From Melittangium boletus DSM 14713 (GTDB lineage Bacteria; Myxococcota; Myxococcia; Myxococcales; Myxococcaceae), in NCBI RefSeq assembly GCF_002305855.1, contig NZ_CP022163.1, positions 7,631,765 through 7,695,764 of the forward strand: a stretch of DNA of 64,000 nt. Direction: 5' to 3'. The notes under the pieces are model-generated. The model did no database searches. It had not been told where the DNA came from and worked only from the letters and a program-made list of their open reading frames with translations. Below, in pieces: positions 44,818-53,770 of the stretch. Both the position numbers and the translations under genes were made by a program. How positions within the stretch are numbered: position 1 is the stretch's first letter; each line of letters starts with the position of its first letter.

Positions 44818-45390
44818 CTACGGAATGTTGCTTGGATCGTTTGTGAAAAGTACGTGGAAGATCGTGGTTTGTGGGGGCTCTAGCCAACCAGCGAAGAGCG
44901 GCGCGGGGGTTTCCGCAATCTCACGAGGAAGTGCGCTGTATCCGAATGTTGCTTCAATCGTCCTGGCCAAGACCCGGGCTGGGAGAGCCATGCTGGGTGG
45001 CGGTGGCTCGAAACTGGCTTTGGGGTTTTGTAGACGACCGTCTATATATTCGTACTTCACACCATAGACGAAGTAGACAGGTGCCAATAGACTCACGCAC
45101 CCTACGACAACCCAGTCGGATGTAGGTGGGATGGATTCTTTTGGCGGGTAGACCATGCAGCGCGGGCCGCCATCGTTCGTGGGGTATGTTTCACCGGTGA
45201 TGTGATTTGGAAGCTCACTGCTTAGCTTGTCCCTCAGTGCATACCAAGAACTCATGTCAGCAGTCCACTGCGCCCACAGTGCGTGGAGCCGTTGTGTCTC
45301 GGGGCTTGTCTCTGTTGTGAAATGAAATTTGTTGGTTGAGTCGTAGTATTTTCGGGCTATGTCAAGCAGGTCTTCCTTCGAGAGGTTCAT
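44818..45390 (-). CDS. Low-GC hypothetical protein, candidate immunity protein
   Basis: 190 aa, no signal peptide. Starts MNLSKEDLLDIARKYYDS and contains ETQRLHALWAQW, a middle hydrophobic VVVGCVSLLAPVYFVYG and a basic C-terminal half. Local GC is near 50% by hand count, well below the flanks, with AT-rich third positions, so recent transfer is likely. Its ATG overlaps the stop of a decayed lipoprotein frame (ATGA), the layout of toxin-immunity pairs in myxobacteria such as Sit. Polymorphic-toxin immunity (Imm52-like) is a guess from length and context, not a proven match. Confidence 0.5.
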   Translation of the reverse strand: MNLSKEDLLDIARKYYDSTNKFHFTTETSPETQRLHALWAQWTADMSSWYALRDKLSSELPNHITGETYPTNDGGPRCMVYPPKESIPPTSDWVVVGCVSLLAPVYFVYGVKYEYIDGRLQNPKASFEPPPPSMALPARVLARTIEATFGYSALPREIAETPAPLFAGWLEPPQTTIFHVLFTNDPSNIP

Positions 45391-45793
45391 GTGTTGTCCA
45401 GTCGTTGGATTTTAGGTGCGGGGATGCCAAAGACAACCGGTTTTGCTAGGGCGTGGCAAGTTGCCATGACCTGTGCTCCCCGGATGGCGGCTTTTAGTCT
45501 TACGTTGAATGCCGCTCTGACGCTTGTCCTGTGTCTCCGTTCTTGATTTGTGCGTGTACACACGCGACGCGCCAACCACCCGGGCCGGGTTTTCTTTGGG
45601 GCACGGTCGTGGTGAATTGAAAATGCGGGGGGTCGATCCGGCCTGTCACGGCGGACGAGCAACCCGAAAATAGAACGACCAGTGGCAGAAGCGATGCCAG
45701 GCGCGCAAGTCGTTTGGGCGAGAACGCCGTGGACTCTTTCGCGGTAGGGGGCTCAAAGGCGGGAGTCGGGGACCTTGGGCGTACTCGGGTCAT
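45387..45793 (-). pseudogene. Frameshifted lipoprotein gene, candidate toxin partner
   Basis: The 5' frame (ATG 45793) encodes a lipoprotein signal (RLARLASLLPLVVLFSGCSS), then HFQFTTTVPQRKPGPGGWRV and stops after GQASERHST at 45500. A second frame carries the 3' end (FNVRLKAAIRGAQVMATCHA, then KPVVFGIPAPKIQRL) and stops at 45387, overlapping the next start. The original was probably one lipoprotein with part of the middle lost. Placement before a low-GC gene fits a SitA-like toxin lipoprotein, an inference only. Confidence 0.5.
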
Positions 45794-45858
45794 CGCAACT
45801 CCCTCCTAGAGTTTGCTGGGGGCCGGGAACCGTACGGGGTGCTATGTAGCCAGACCGG

Positions 45859-46596
45859 TCAGGGCTGAACGGAGCGCGGCTCGGGCTCCGGTTTCTTGAC
45901 GGCCACGTAGCACCTCCCCTGGTACTCGGCCGTTCCCGGAGGGCAGGGGGCATCCCGTCGATGAGGCATCCAGCAACCACCCCGGATTTCCACTTCTGTT
46001 TCGGGTAGGCAGGGAGGCTTGCGCTGCTCCTTGAAGGGCGTCTCTGGCATCGGGTAGGCGATGACTGGGGACGACAGCTTCTGTCCAGTCATGAAGACGG
46101 GCGTGTCGTCGGGTAATCCGTGCGTCTTTGGCGGTGTGGCCGTGCGCGGCCAGAGCAAGAGGGCGAGTCCCGCCGCCAGGGTCAAGCCCACGCCCGCGAC
46201 TCCCCAACGCCTCACCCGGTGCCGTGAGCGGAGCGGCCGGGGTCCGCACTCGAAGTGGGCCCGGACATCCTCTCGTTCATCGAGGCGAGCCAGGGTTCCC
46301 GCGAGGCGGATGAAGCCCAGGGTCATCTCGTGGAACGAGGGCAACTTCGCCCCGGCCATACGCTTGGGATGCAGGACGAGGGCATTGGGCTCGATGTGGT
46401 TCGTGGTCTCCGTTCGCCAGGGCGAGTGCGTGCGCCAGTCATCGCCCGTGCCCTGCATCACGACCAGTGCGGGCTCTCCCGTGGCGACATGGTGTGCCTC
46501 ATAGAGTTGGCCTTCGTCCTCGGGGATGTCCGGGTAACGCTCACCGATCAGATACGAGCCCAGCCGACGTCCTTTCCATTCCGGTGTGTCGCTCAT
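45859..46596 (-). CDS. Kinase-N-lobe-like membrane protein, copy 1
   Basis: 245 aa from ATG 46596, GGAGG six bases upstream. Residues ~5-45 (LGSYLIGERYPDIPEDEGQLYEAHHVATGEP) keep the shape of a Ser/Thr kinase P-loop and beta strands, but the glycine loop and the beta-3 Lys are lost and no catalytic loop follows. One membrane helix (VAGVGLTLAAGLALLLWP) separates this from a Cys-containing outer part ending CPPGTAEYQGRCYVAV, as in the tails of myxobacterial membrane kinases. Not a functional kinase. Nearly identical to copy 2. Confidence 0.65.
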   Translation of the reverse strand: MSDTPEWKGRRLGSYLIGERYPDIPEDEGQLYEAHHVATGEPALVVMQGTGDDWRTHSPWRTETTNHIEPNALVLHPKRMAGAKLPSFHEMTLGFIRLAGTLARLDEREDVRAHFECGPRPLRSRHRVRRWGVAGVGLTLAAGLALLLWPRTATPPKTHGLPDDTPVFMTGQKLSSPVIAYPMPETPFKEQRKPPCLPETEVEIRGGCWMPHRRDAPCPPGTAEYQGRCYVAVKKPEPEPRSVQP

Positions 46597-46703
46597 GATG
46601 AGCCTCCTATGCTCGCCGCAAACTACTCGCGATGTCGGACCGTTGTATAGACCCAAGAGGTCATGAAACAGCCGGAATGATGGGTGTCAGATGGGGGGTG
46701 GAC

Positions 46704-46855
46704 GAGTCGGCCTGGAGCGACATCAAGCCCACTCCGGCGCGCACCTCGGCCAGCATGTTCGCTAGCCCGCCGAGTCCACGCATACGGGCACGCCTTTGCC
46801 CTCCAACTCCCCAGAGATGTACAGCTGCTTGCCGCTGAGCGGCGGCGTGGAGCCG
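46704..46855 (-). pseudogene. Relic of the 3' part of the PQQ-propeller gene
   Basis: 46704-46758 matches the intact gene at 47806-47860, and 46764-46855 matches 48104-48195, so about 240 bp were lost between the two blocks. It has no open frame. It lies between the two kinase-like copies, showing that the propeller 3' end was duplicated along with them. Confidence 0.75.
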
Positions 46856-46899
46856 GTGCTTCTTGGGGGACGAGCGGGAGAATTGGCTTGGACGACCGG

Positions 46900-47637
46900 T
46901 CAAGGCTGGACGGAGCGCGGCTGCGGGTCCGGCTTCTTGACGGCCACGTAGCACCGGCCCTGGTACTCGGCCGTTCCAGGGGGACAGGGAGCGGGCCGTT
47001 CATGCCGAATCCAGCAGCCGCCCCGAACTTCGACTTCCGTTTCGGGCATGCAGGGAGGCTTGCGCTGCTCCTTGAAGGGCGTCTCGGGCATCGGGTAGGC
47101 GATGACGTGGGCGGAGACGTCCTGTCCGTTCGTGAAGATGGGCGCGTCCTGGAGCGGACCGCGCGTCTGCGGATGCGAGGAGATGCGCGGCCAGAGCAAG
47201 AGGGCAAGTCCCGCCACCAGGGCCAGGCCCACGCCCGCGAGTCCCCAGCGCCTCACCCAGTGCCGTGAGCGGAGCGGCCGGGGTCCGCGCTCGAAGTGGG
47301 CCCGGACGTCCTCTCGTTCATCGAGGCGAGCGAGGGTTCCCGCGAGGCGGATGAGGCCCAAGGTCATCTCGTGGAAAGTGGGGAGCATCGCGCCAGCCAC
47401 GCGCTTGGGGTTTAGGACGAGGGCGTTGGGCTCGCTGTGGTTCGTGGTCTCCGCGCTCCAGGGGGTGGGCGTGCGCCAGTCATCGCCCGTCCCCGGCATC
47501 ACGACCAGCGCGGGCTCTCCGGTGTCGACATGGTGTGCCTCGTAGAGTCGGCCTTCGTCCTCTGGGATGTCCGGGTAACGCTCACCGATCAAATACGAGC
47601 CCAGCCGACGTCCCTTCCACTCCGGTGTGTCGCTCAT
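46900..47637 (-). CDS. Kinase-N-lobe-like membrane protein, copy 2
   Basis: 245 aa from ATG 47637 with GGAGG six bases upstream; same length and layout as copy 1. It differs in the juxtamembrane stretch (SSHPQTRGPLQDAPIFTNGQ) and some Cys-flanking residues. Its ~85-bp leader is also shared with copy 1, including TATAGACCCAAGAGGTCATG. It follows the PQQ-propeller gene on the same strand and may be read through from it. Confidence 0.65.
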   Translation of the reverse strand: MSDTPEWKGRRLGSYLIGERYPDIPEDEGRLYEAHHVDTGEPALVVMPGTGDDWRTPTPWSAETTNHSEPNALVLNPKRVAGAMLPTFHEMTLGLIRLAGTLARLDEREDVRAHFERGPRPLRSRHWVRRWGLAGVGLALVAGLALLLWPRISSHPQTRGPLQDAPIFTNGQDVSAHVIAYPMPETPFKEQRKPPCMPETEVEVRGGCWIRHERPAPCPPGTAEYQGRCYVAVKKPDPQPRSVQP

Positions 47638-47720
47638 GACGAGCCTCCTGTGCTCGCAGCAACCTGCCCGCGATGTCGGGCCGCTGTATAGACCCAAGAG
47701 GTCATGGAACAGCCGAAATG

Positions 47721-49907
47721 TCAGTCGCCCACCACCGCGAAGTGCGAGCCGAGCCGATAGGCGGAGAGCGTGCCGAATTCGTCCAGGAAGTAGAGGTTGA
47801 GCCGGGAGTCGGCCTGGAGTGACATCAAGCCCACGCCGGCGCGCACCTCGGCCAGCACGTCGCCCCGGGTGGGATCCACCGCGCGCACGCGCTCGCCAGG
47901 CACCAGCACCACTCCGCGCGAGACGATGGGTTGCAGCGCCCGCGTGAGTTGCTCTCCCGCCGCGCCCAGGCGCCAGTCCACCTCGCCCGCGTCGCTCACC
48001 CGCGCCGCCGCGCCCAGCGCGGATGTCACCAGCACCGCGCCGGGGAGCCGCGCCAGCGCGAAGGGGCCCGGGCCCAGGTGCAGCGCGCGCTGCCACCTCG
48101 CCTGGCCCGCCGAGTCCACGCACACGAGCACGCCTTCGCCCTCCAACTCCCCGGCGATGTACAGCCGCTTGCCGCTGGGCAGTGGCGTGGAGGGCAGGGC
48201 GAGCGACATCTCGAACGTCCACACCGACTCGCCCGTGTGCGCGTCCGCGAGCAGCAGCGCCGAGTTGGAGCCCTGGCCCAGCAGCGCCACGAAGTGCTTC
48301 GCCCACGGCACGGGCGCTCCCAGGAAGGGTAGGGACGCGCTCATCCGGAAGCGCACCTGTCCGTCCGCCAGGCCCAGTCCGTACAGGTAGCCCGAGTCCG
48401 TCGCCAGGAGGGCCCGGTGGGCGTGCACGCTCAGGTAGCCGCGCCGCGTGCGCGGAGGCGTCTGGCGCCACACCTCCCGGCCCGTCAGCTCGTGGATGGC
48501 GAGCGCCACGCGATCATCCGCCAGCGTGTAGAGCATCCCGTAGTGCCGCAGGAGTTGTGGACCGATGCGCAGGGCCTCGTGTCCGCGCATCCAGGCCGCG
48601 CCCGAGCCCTTGCCCGGAAAGCCGCACAGGCGCGCCGCGCTCGCCGCCAGGGTGTAGCCGTCCACCGAGGCCGCCACGCCGTGCGATGCCGCCCGCCGCC
48701 ACTGCTGCTTGCCCGTCTTGCGATCGAAGCCGCACGCCATGTCCGGGGACGAGTACACCACGCCCTTGGGGCTCATCATCAACCGACCCTCGTCCGCGTC
48801 CGCCAGCTTGCGCTGCTCCCACAGGCTCTCGAAGCGCAGGCGGCGCAGGCGCCCCGGGACCTTCAGCGGGCGGGAACTGCCCGGCGCCGGTACGGCCCTC
48901 GCGGGCGTGGCGGTGCCTTCCCCAGCGGGCCGCACCACGTCGCGCAGGTGCGACAGGCCCTCGCGGCAGCGCTCGGCCAGTTCCACCAGGTAGGGGTTGC
49001 TCGCGAGCGCGCGCTCGTGCTCGGACAGGGTCACCGCCAGGGTCTGCCCCAGGTGGTACACGGCCGCCATCAGCTCCTTGGCTCCCAGTGAAAGGGTGGC
49101 CGCTCCCAGGCGAGCCTCGCCCGTCTTCAAGTCCAACGCCAGCTCGGGCCGGACGCCCGCGGGCTCGAAGGCGAAGCGCGGCTCGCCCACTTCCAGCGCG
49201 CGCGCCAGGTCCGCCGCCTGCCGCGTCAGCTCCAGCGCGGTGAGGAACGCGGGGCCCATCGCGCGCCAGGCCACCGGGCGCTCTGGCAGTGCGAGCCACA
49301 CCTCTCCCGGGCACAGCAGCGAGGCCAGCGCCGGGCCCTTCTCCTTCGCCGCGCGGCGCAGCACGTCGTCCGCGTCGTCCAGCGCGAAGCCGAAGCCGGG
49401 CACGGTGGCGGGGGGGACCCGTAGGGAGAAGGGCTGGGGCTTCTGGTCACGCACCAGGGACGTGGGCTCGTCCAGTTGCCGCAGGGCCCGCTCCAGCGTC
49501 TGGGCGGATTCCTCCTCCCGGGTGCGCGGAGATACCTGGACCAGGTCCTGGAGGAAGGACTGGCCGCAAACCCGGGCCGCTTCCGTCAGTTCCTCCGCGT
49601 CCAGGCGCAGGGGGGGGCGCAGGAGCCGGGCGGGCCGCGACAGGCTGGCCACCTGGACGTCGATGTCCGTTCCTGAACGTCTCAGCACCAACTCCAGGTG
49701 TGCCTCCGTGAGCGACACCTGGGCCAGCCGCCGCGTGCCGCGGTGCAGCGCCGCCACGGCCTCGAGCAGCGCGGACACCCCTTCCACGAGGGGTTCCTCG
49801 ACCGCGCCCGGCAGCAGATTCACGCCGTCGAGTTCCATGGCTACGGAATCGTGTGGCGCTCCCGCGGGTTCGCGCTTCCATCGATGTCCGATGCGAAAGC
49901 GGATCAT
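47721..49907 (-). CDS. PQQ-like (outer-membrane-assembly type) beta-propeller protein
   Basis: 728 aa from ATG 49907 (GGGGAAGGG upstream); the open frame runs much further 5' only as a shadow of the divergent gene. The N-terminal half is helical and charged, of unknown type, without signal peptide. From about residue 370 come PQQ-type blades: MMSPKGVVYSSPDMACGFDRKTGKQQWRR, HELTGREVWRQ, DAHTGESVWTFEM and CVDSAGQARWQRAL. These propellers are usually protein-binding scaffolds. Its 3' end is partly duplicated at 46704-46855. Confidence 0.8.
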   Translation of the reverse strand: MIRFRIGHRWKREPAGAPHDSVAMELDGVNLLPGAVEEPLVEGVSALLEAVAALHRGTRRLAQVSLTEAHLELVLRRSGTDIDVQVASLSRPARLLRPPLRLDAEELTEAARVCGQSFLQDLVQVSPRTREEESAQTLERALRQLDEPTSLVRDQKPQPFSLRVPPATVPGFGFALDDADDVLRRAAKEKGPALASLLCPGEVWLALPERPVAWRAMGPAFLTALELTRQAADLARALEVGEPRFAFEPAGVRPELALDLKTGEARLGAATLSLGAKELMAAVYHLGQTLAVTLSEHERALASNPYLVELAERCREGLSHLRDVVRPAGEGTATPARAVPAPGSSRPLKVPGRLRRLRFESLWEQRKLADADEGRLMMSPKGVVYSSPDMACGFDRKTGKQQWRRAASHGVAASVDGYTLAASAARLCGFPGKGSGAAWMRGHEALRIGPQLLRHYGMLYTLADDRVALAIHELTGREVWRQTPPRTRRGYLSVHAHRALLATDSGYLYGLGLADGQVRFRMSASLPFLGAPVPWAKHFVALLGQGSNSALLLADAHTGESVWTFEMSLALPSTPLPSGKRLYIAGELEGEGVLVCVDSAGQARWQRALHLGPGPFALARLPGAVLVTSALGAAARVSDAGEVDWRLGAAGEQLTRALQPIVSRGVVLVPGERVRAVDPTRGDVLAEVRAGVGLMSLQADSRLNLYFLDEFGTLSAYRLGSHFAVVGD

Positions 49908-49921
49908 CCCTTCCCCATTCG

Positions 49922-49951
49922 TTGACAAGCCAGAATAGCGATGGCTAGCAT
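49922..49951 (+). promoter_or_regulatory. Sigma-70-type promoter candidate for the HARE-HTH gene
   Basis: TTGACA at 49922-49927 and TAGCAT at 49946-49951 are 18 bp apart, about 55 bp before ATG 50010. The region lies between divergent genes. Confidence 0.5.
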
Positions 49952-50009
49952 CCGCCGCCCATACGGACCTACATTTTTGTAACCGTTTGAATTTATTGGG
50001 GAATCGTCG

Positions 50010-52160
50010 ATGACTTTTTATGAGGCCGCTCTCCGCGTGCTCGAGAGCGAAGGCCGTCCCCTCCACTTCCTCGAGATCACCGAGAGGTCGATCGCCCAGA
50101 ACCTGTTGTCCCACGTGGGCAAGACGCCCGAGCTGACGATGTTGTCGCGGCTCGCGGCGATGGCCCGTCGGACGCGCGATCGCAAGGTGATCGTCACCGC
50201 CCGGGACACGTTCGCCCTGACGGACTGGTCGCTGCCGGAGGACGCGGAGGCGCTGGCGCACACGGGGGTGATGGAGGTGCATCCCGAGGAGGGATTGCCG
50301 CCCTTGCGGCCGACCGAGCGTCACCCGGAGTCGCGCAACGACAACGTGCGGGTGGCGGGGCGGGGGAGCGATCGCAAGCAACGCCGGCGCGAGGACGAGG
50401 AGGATGCACGGGGTGGACGGCGTCGCCGTTTCCCGCCGCTGCCGGAGGTGGTGTTCGAGATCCTCAGCGAGGCGGAGCAGTCCCTGCGTCCGGAGCAGTT
50501 GCTGGAGCAGGCGCGCACGAAGGAGCTGGCCGCCGAGGACGTCACGGTGGAGCTGCTGCTCACCGCGCTGCTCGAGGACAACCAGCGCCGCATCGACGCG
50601 GGACGCCGGCCGCAGTTCTCCTTCTCCAAGGAGACGGGCGCGGTGACGCTGGAGCGCGCGGGCGCTCCGAGCGAGGCGCCGCCCCTGGAACTGCAGGCCG
50701 CGTTCGCCGCCGCCCTGGGCATTCCGCTGGAGGATGGACGTCCGGTGCTCAACCGCACGGGTGGCGCCGCTCCGGCCCCCGAGGCGCAGGCGGATGCCGC
50801 GCTGCTCACCGCCGCGCGCACGGCCGTCAAGGACGCGCGCAAGGCCGTGGCCCGCGCGGTGCGCAAGCGCCTGGGCGAGCTGGACGTGGGCACCTTCGAG
50901 AAGTCCGTCGTGAAGATGATGCACGCGCTGGGCTTCCGTGAGCTCAAGGTGGCCAAGCGCTCGAAGGAAGGCCCGTTGCTCACCGCGCGCAAGCGCGAGG
51001 GCAGCGTGGACCTGCGCTACGCCATCCGCATGCTCAAGGGCGTGCCCGCGCTCGACCGCAAGGCCGTGCAGGAGCTGCGCAAGGACCTCGGCCACTACTC
51101 CGCCCAGGTGGGTCTGCTCGCCTGCGCGGGTGAGGCGCGGGGCGATGCGCGCACCGAGGCCCAGGCCAGTGGCTCGCTGGTGATGTTGTGGTGCGGCGAC
51201 GCGCTCGGCGAGAAGTTCCTCGAGGCCAAGGCCGCGGTGAGCGTCACCACGGTGGAGCTGTACGACGTCGACGAGCGCTTCTTCGAGGTGGCGAAGCTCG
51301 AGGCCGAGGAGGCGCAGAAGCGCCGCGAGGAGCGCCAGCGGGAGAAGGAGGCCCGTGCTGGCGAGGGCGAGGAGGGCGGCGAGGAGTCCGCGCCGCGCGA
51401 CACCTCGGTGTCCGCCGAGTCCGGAGAGGCGCAGAAGCGGCGGGAGGAGCGCCGCGAGGAGCGCCAGCGCGAGCGGGATGCCCGGCGGGAAGAGCGCCGT
51501 CGCGAGCGGCAGGCCTCTCGCCAGCAGGAGGCCCAGGGCGGTGAGGCCCAGGCCCCCGGCGTGCCCGTCCCCCTTGAGGCCGCCGCGCCCATCGCCCCGT
51601 CCGAGGATGAGGAGGGCGACGAGGAGGGGGAGGACGAGGATCTGGAGGCCGCGAGTGCCTTCGTCGGAGGGCAGACGGAGGGCGCGCCCGCTTCGCAGGA
51701 AGAGGGCGCGAACGCGGGCGAGCGCAAGCGCCGCCGCCGTCGCCGCCGGGGCCGTCGGGGCCGGGGTAATCGTCCCGAGGGCGCACCGGGTGAGCCCGGG
51801 GCCGCCGCCGCTCCCACCGAGGGAACTCCCGCCGTGAGCGGCCCGAGCGAGGGTGGGGCCGAGGCGGTGACCTCCGCGGAGGTGGCTTCCGTGGAAGGCG
51901 CCGCTGGGGTGACCGTCACCGAGGCCACGCTGGCCACCGTCGCCGAGGCGGTGCCTCTGGAGACAGCACCCCAGGAGGCCGCGCCCCAGGTGGAGGGAGC
52001 TCCGGCCGCGGTCGAGACCGTGGAGCCGTCCTCCGCGCCGCCGTTGCCGGAGAACCCCCCGGCCATCGAGGCCCAGCCGTCCACCGAGGAGGCGGCTGCC
52101 CCCCATGGGGATCCCCGGCCTTCCTCGAATGACGGCTCGCCGGAAGGCGGGACGACCTGA
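50010..52160 (+). CDS. HARE-HTH protein with restriction-endonuclease-like domain and long charged tail
   Basis: 716 aa. Residues ~1-75 form a HARE-HTH domain (FYEAALRVLESEGRPLHFLEITE, then LSRLAAMARR), a winged-helix found with DNA-acting enzymes. A second helical region (PLPEVVFEILSEAEQSLRPEQLLEQA) is a likely repeat of it. Residues ~295-430 (TFEKSVVKMMHALGF, VDLRYAIRMLKG, VGLLACAG, LYDVDERFF) look like an Mrr-type endonuclease fold without a clear catalytic Q.K. The last ~270 residues are Glu/Arg then Ala/Pro rich, with an RKRRRRRRGRRGRG patch. Nucleic-acid binding is likely; nuclease activity doubtful. Confidence 0.65.
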   Translation: MTFYEAALRVLESEGRPLHFLEITERSIAQNLLSHVGKTPELTMLSRLAAMARRTRDRKVIVTARDTFALTDWSLPEDAEALAHTGVMEVHPEEGLPPLRPTERHPESRNDNVRVAGRGSDRKQRRREDEEDARGGRRRRFPPLPEVVFEILSEAEQSLRPEQLLEQARTKELAAEDVTVELLLTALLEDNQRRIDAGRRPQFSFSKETGAVTLERAGAPSEAPPLELQAAFAAALGIPLEDGRPVLNRTGGAAPAPEAQADAALLTAARTAVKDARKAVARAVRKRLGELDVGTFEKSVVKMMHALGFRELKVAKRSKEGPLLTARKREGSVDLRYAIRMLKGVPALDRKAVQELRKDLGHYSAQVGLLACAGEARGDARTEAQASGSLVMLWCGDALGEKFLEAKAAVSVTTVELYDVDERFFEVAKLEAEEAQKRREERQREKEARAGEGEEGGEESAPRDTSVSAESGEAQKRREERREERQRERDARREERRRERQASRQQEAQGGEAQAPGVPVPLEAAAPIAPSEDEEGDEEGEDEDLEAASAFVGGQTEGAPASQEEGANAGERKRRRRRRRGRRGRGNRPEGAPGEPGAAAAPTEGTPAVSGPSEGGAEAVTSAEVASVEGAAGVTVTEATLATVAEAVPLETAPQEAAPQVEGAPAAVETVEPSSAPPLPENPPAIEAQPSTEEAAAPHGDPRPSSNDGSPEGGTT

Positions 52161-52215
52161 CATCCTCGCGGTCCGAGGGTGAGGGGCGCGCGGGACTGGG
52201 TTAGGGTAGGCCGGT

Positions 52216-53136
52216 ATGAAGCCCGGCCTGATCCTTTCCCTGGTGGCGCTGTTGCTCGGTGCCTGCCGCTCGCGCGAGCCGCGCTTCCCGGTGGAGCGCC
52301 TCGAACTCGAGGGTGGAACGGTGGTGGACAACGGCCTGCTCGGGTGGGGGCCGTCGGACATCCGGGCCCACTTCGCGCAGGTGTTGAGTGACAGTCGGCG
52401 CTTCGAGCTCCTCGCGGAGGACGACTCGAAGCGCCAGGTCGCGGACGCGTGGTCGTTCTCGCTGGAGTTGCCCTTCACGCGCGAGGTGCTCAAGGACAGC
52501 AGCACCTATTCCTTCGCCGAGGTGGGTGCCACGCTGGTGATGGAGCGGCGCAATGGGGAGGTTCCCCTGCGCTACCAGGTGGTGGGCCTGGGCGAGGCGC
52601 GGGTGGAAGCGAAGGACGCCGCGGCGCGGCGCAAGGCCCTGCGCGAGGCGCTCCAGCGAGGACTCGTCCAGGTGTCCGAGGCCGCGGGGCTCCAACTGGC
52701 GGCGGTGGAGCGTCCGGACGCGGCACTGCTCCAGGACTTGAAGTCCCAGGACGAGCGGGTGCGCGAGTTCGCGCTGCGCGTGCTCGCGGACCGGCGCAAC
52801 CCCGCGGCGGCGCCGCTGCTCATCCGCCAGCTCCAGGATGAGGATGTCCAGGTGGCGCGTCAGGCCATGGGGGCGCTCGTGGAGATGAAGGATCGCGCCG
52901 CCATCCCCGCGCTCATCGACCTGGTGAAGGATCGGGAAATGGGTTTCGTGCAGGAGGTCGTCTTCGCCATTGGAGAGATTGGTGGCGCCGAGGCCGAGGC
53001 GTACCTCTTCACCGTGGCCCAGGGGCACGATCAGCCCGATGTGCAGGCCGCGGCCCAGCAGGCGTTGGATACGCTCTACGCAGCACACAAGCACGCCACT
53101 CCGGAGGCGCGCGGGAAGGACCGCGCGGAACACTAG
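52216..53136 (+). CDS. HEAT-repeat lipoprotein
   Basis: 306 aa; lipobox LLGAC (Cys16). The first half is a beta-rich domain of unknown type (VERLELEGGTVVDNGLLGWG, TLVMERRNGEVPLRYQVVGLG). Residues ~185-290 contain about three HEAT-like helical pairs (VREFALRVLADRRNPAAAPLL, VARQAMGALVEMKDRAAIPAL, VVFAIGEIGGAEAEAYLF), a protein-interaction scaffold. It lies 4 bp before the next lipoprotein gene and is likely cotranscribed with it. Confidence 0.75.
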   Translation: MKPGLILSLVALLLGACRSREPRFPVERLELEGGTVVDNGLLGWGPSDIRAHFAQVLSDSRRFELLAEDDSKRQVADAWSFSLELPFTREVLKDSSTYSFAEVGATLVMERRNGEVPLRYQVVGLGEARVEAKDAAARRKALREALQRGLVQVSEAAGLQLAAVERPDAALLQDLKSQDERVREFALRVLADRRNPAAAPLLIRQLQDEDVQVARQAMGALVEMKDRAAIPALIDLVKDREMGFVQEVVFAIGEIGGAEAEAYLFTVAQGHDQPDVQAAAQQALDTLYAAHKHATPEARGKDRAEH

Positions 53137-53140
53137 AGAC

Positions 53141-53749
53141 ATGAAGCGCTCGTCTGTCGTCGTACGAATGGGCCTCGGGGCCGCGCTGGTGCTCGGGGCG
53201 GGTGCCTGCGCCAGCCGTCAGCAGGTGGCCGAGTCCGCTCCTTCTTCCCCTCGGGGCGCGGAGAACCTGTCCGCCTACTATCCGCTCGCCGTGGGCAACC
53301 AGTGGACGTACCGGATCAACGGGCGCACGGACAAGACCGTGACCGTGGAGATCGTCAAGGAGGAGGGCGGCTACTTCCACGACAACCAGGGGGGGCAGCT
53401 CTCCGTGGACACCTTCGGGGTGAGGGATCTCAAGCGCTACCTGCTGCGCGGCCCGCTCACCGAGGGCAACCAGTGGACCAACGTGGTGTCCGTGTCGTCC
53501 ACGGAGCACTACCGGATTCTCCAGGCGAACGTGCCCTGCGAGACGGCCGCGGGGGGCTTCGCCTCCTGTGTCCGGGTGGAGGCGCGCAACCGCGTGGACG
53601 CGGAGACCACGCTCATCAACGCCATCACCTTCGCCGAGGGCGTGGGGCTCGTGAGGCTGGACCTGTCCGTGGAGAGGGGCAGCGGAGAGCGCGTGCCGCA
53701 GACGTCGTTGGAGCTGGCGTCCTACCAATTGAAGGACTCGGGCCGCTAA
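53141..53749 (+). CDS. Lipoprotein of unknown function
   Basis: 202 aa from ATG 53141. Lipobox LGAGAC near residue 23, then a beta-rich domain starting YYPLAVGNQWTYRINGRTDK, a pattern seen in many bacterial lipoproteins with an NQWTY strand. Two Cys (NVPCETAAGGFASC) may pair. No enzyme motif. It lies in the same run as the HEAT lipoprotein and homoserine dehydrogenase. Confidence 0.75.
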   Translation: MKRSSVVVRMGLGAALVLGAGACASRQQVAESAPSSPRGAENLSAYYPLAVGNQWTYRINGRTDKTVTVEIVKEEGGYFHDNQGGQLSVDTFGVRDLKRYLLRGPLTEGNQWTNVVSVSSTEHYRILQANVPCETAAGGFASCVRVEARNRVDAETTLINAITFAEGVGLVRLDLSVERGSGERVPQTSLELASYQLKDSGR

Positions 53750-53770
53750 GGCGCGGGCGAGAGGGAAGAC

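Noticed and set aside
45859..47637. Active serine/threonine kinases
   Set aside because: Only N-lobe-like residues remain; the beta-3 Lys, the HRD and DFG motifs are absent.
49908..52505. Upstream extension of the PQQ-propeller frame to a giant protein
   Set aside because: The extension is antisense to the HARE-HTH gene and is low-complexity. ATG 49907 has a good ribosome site.
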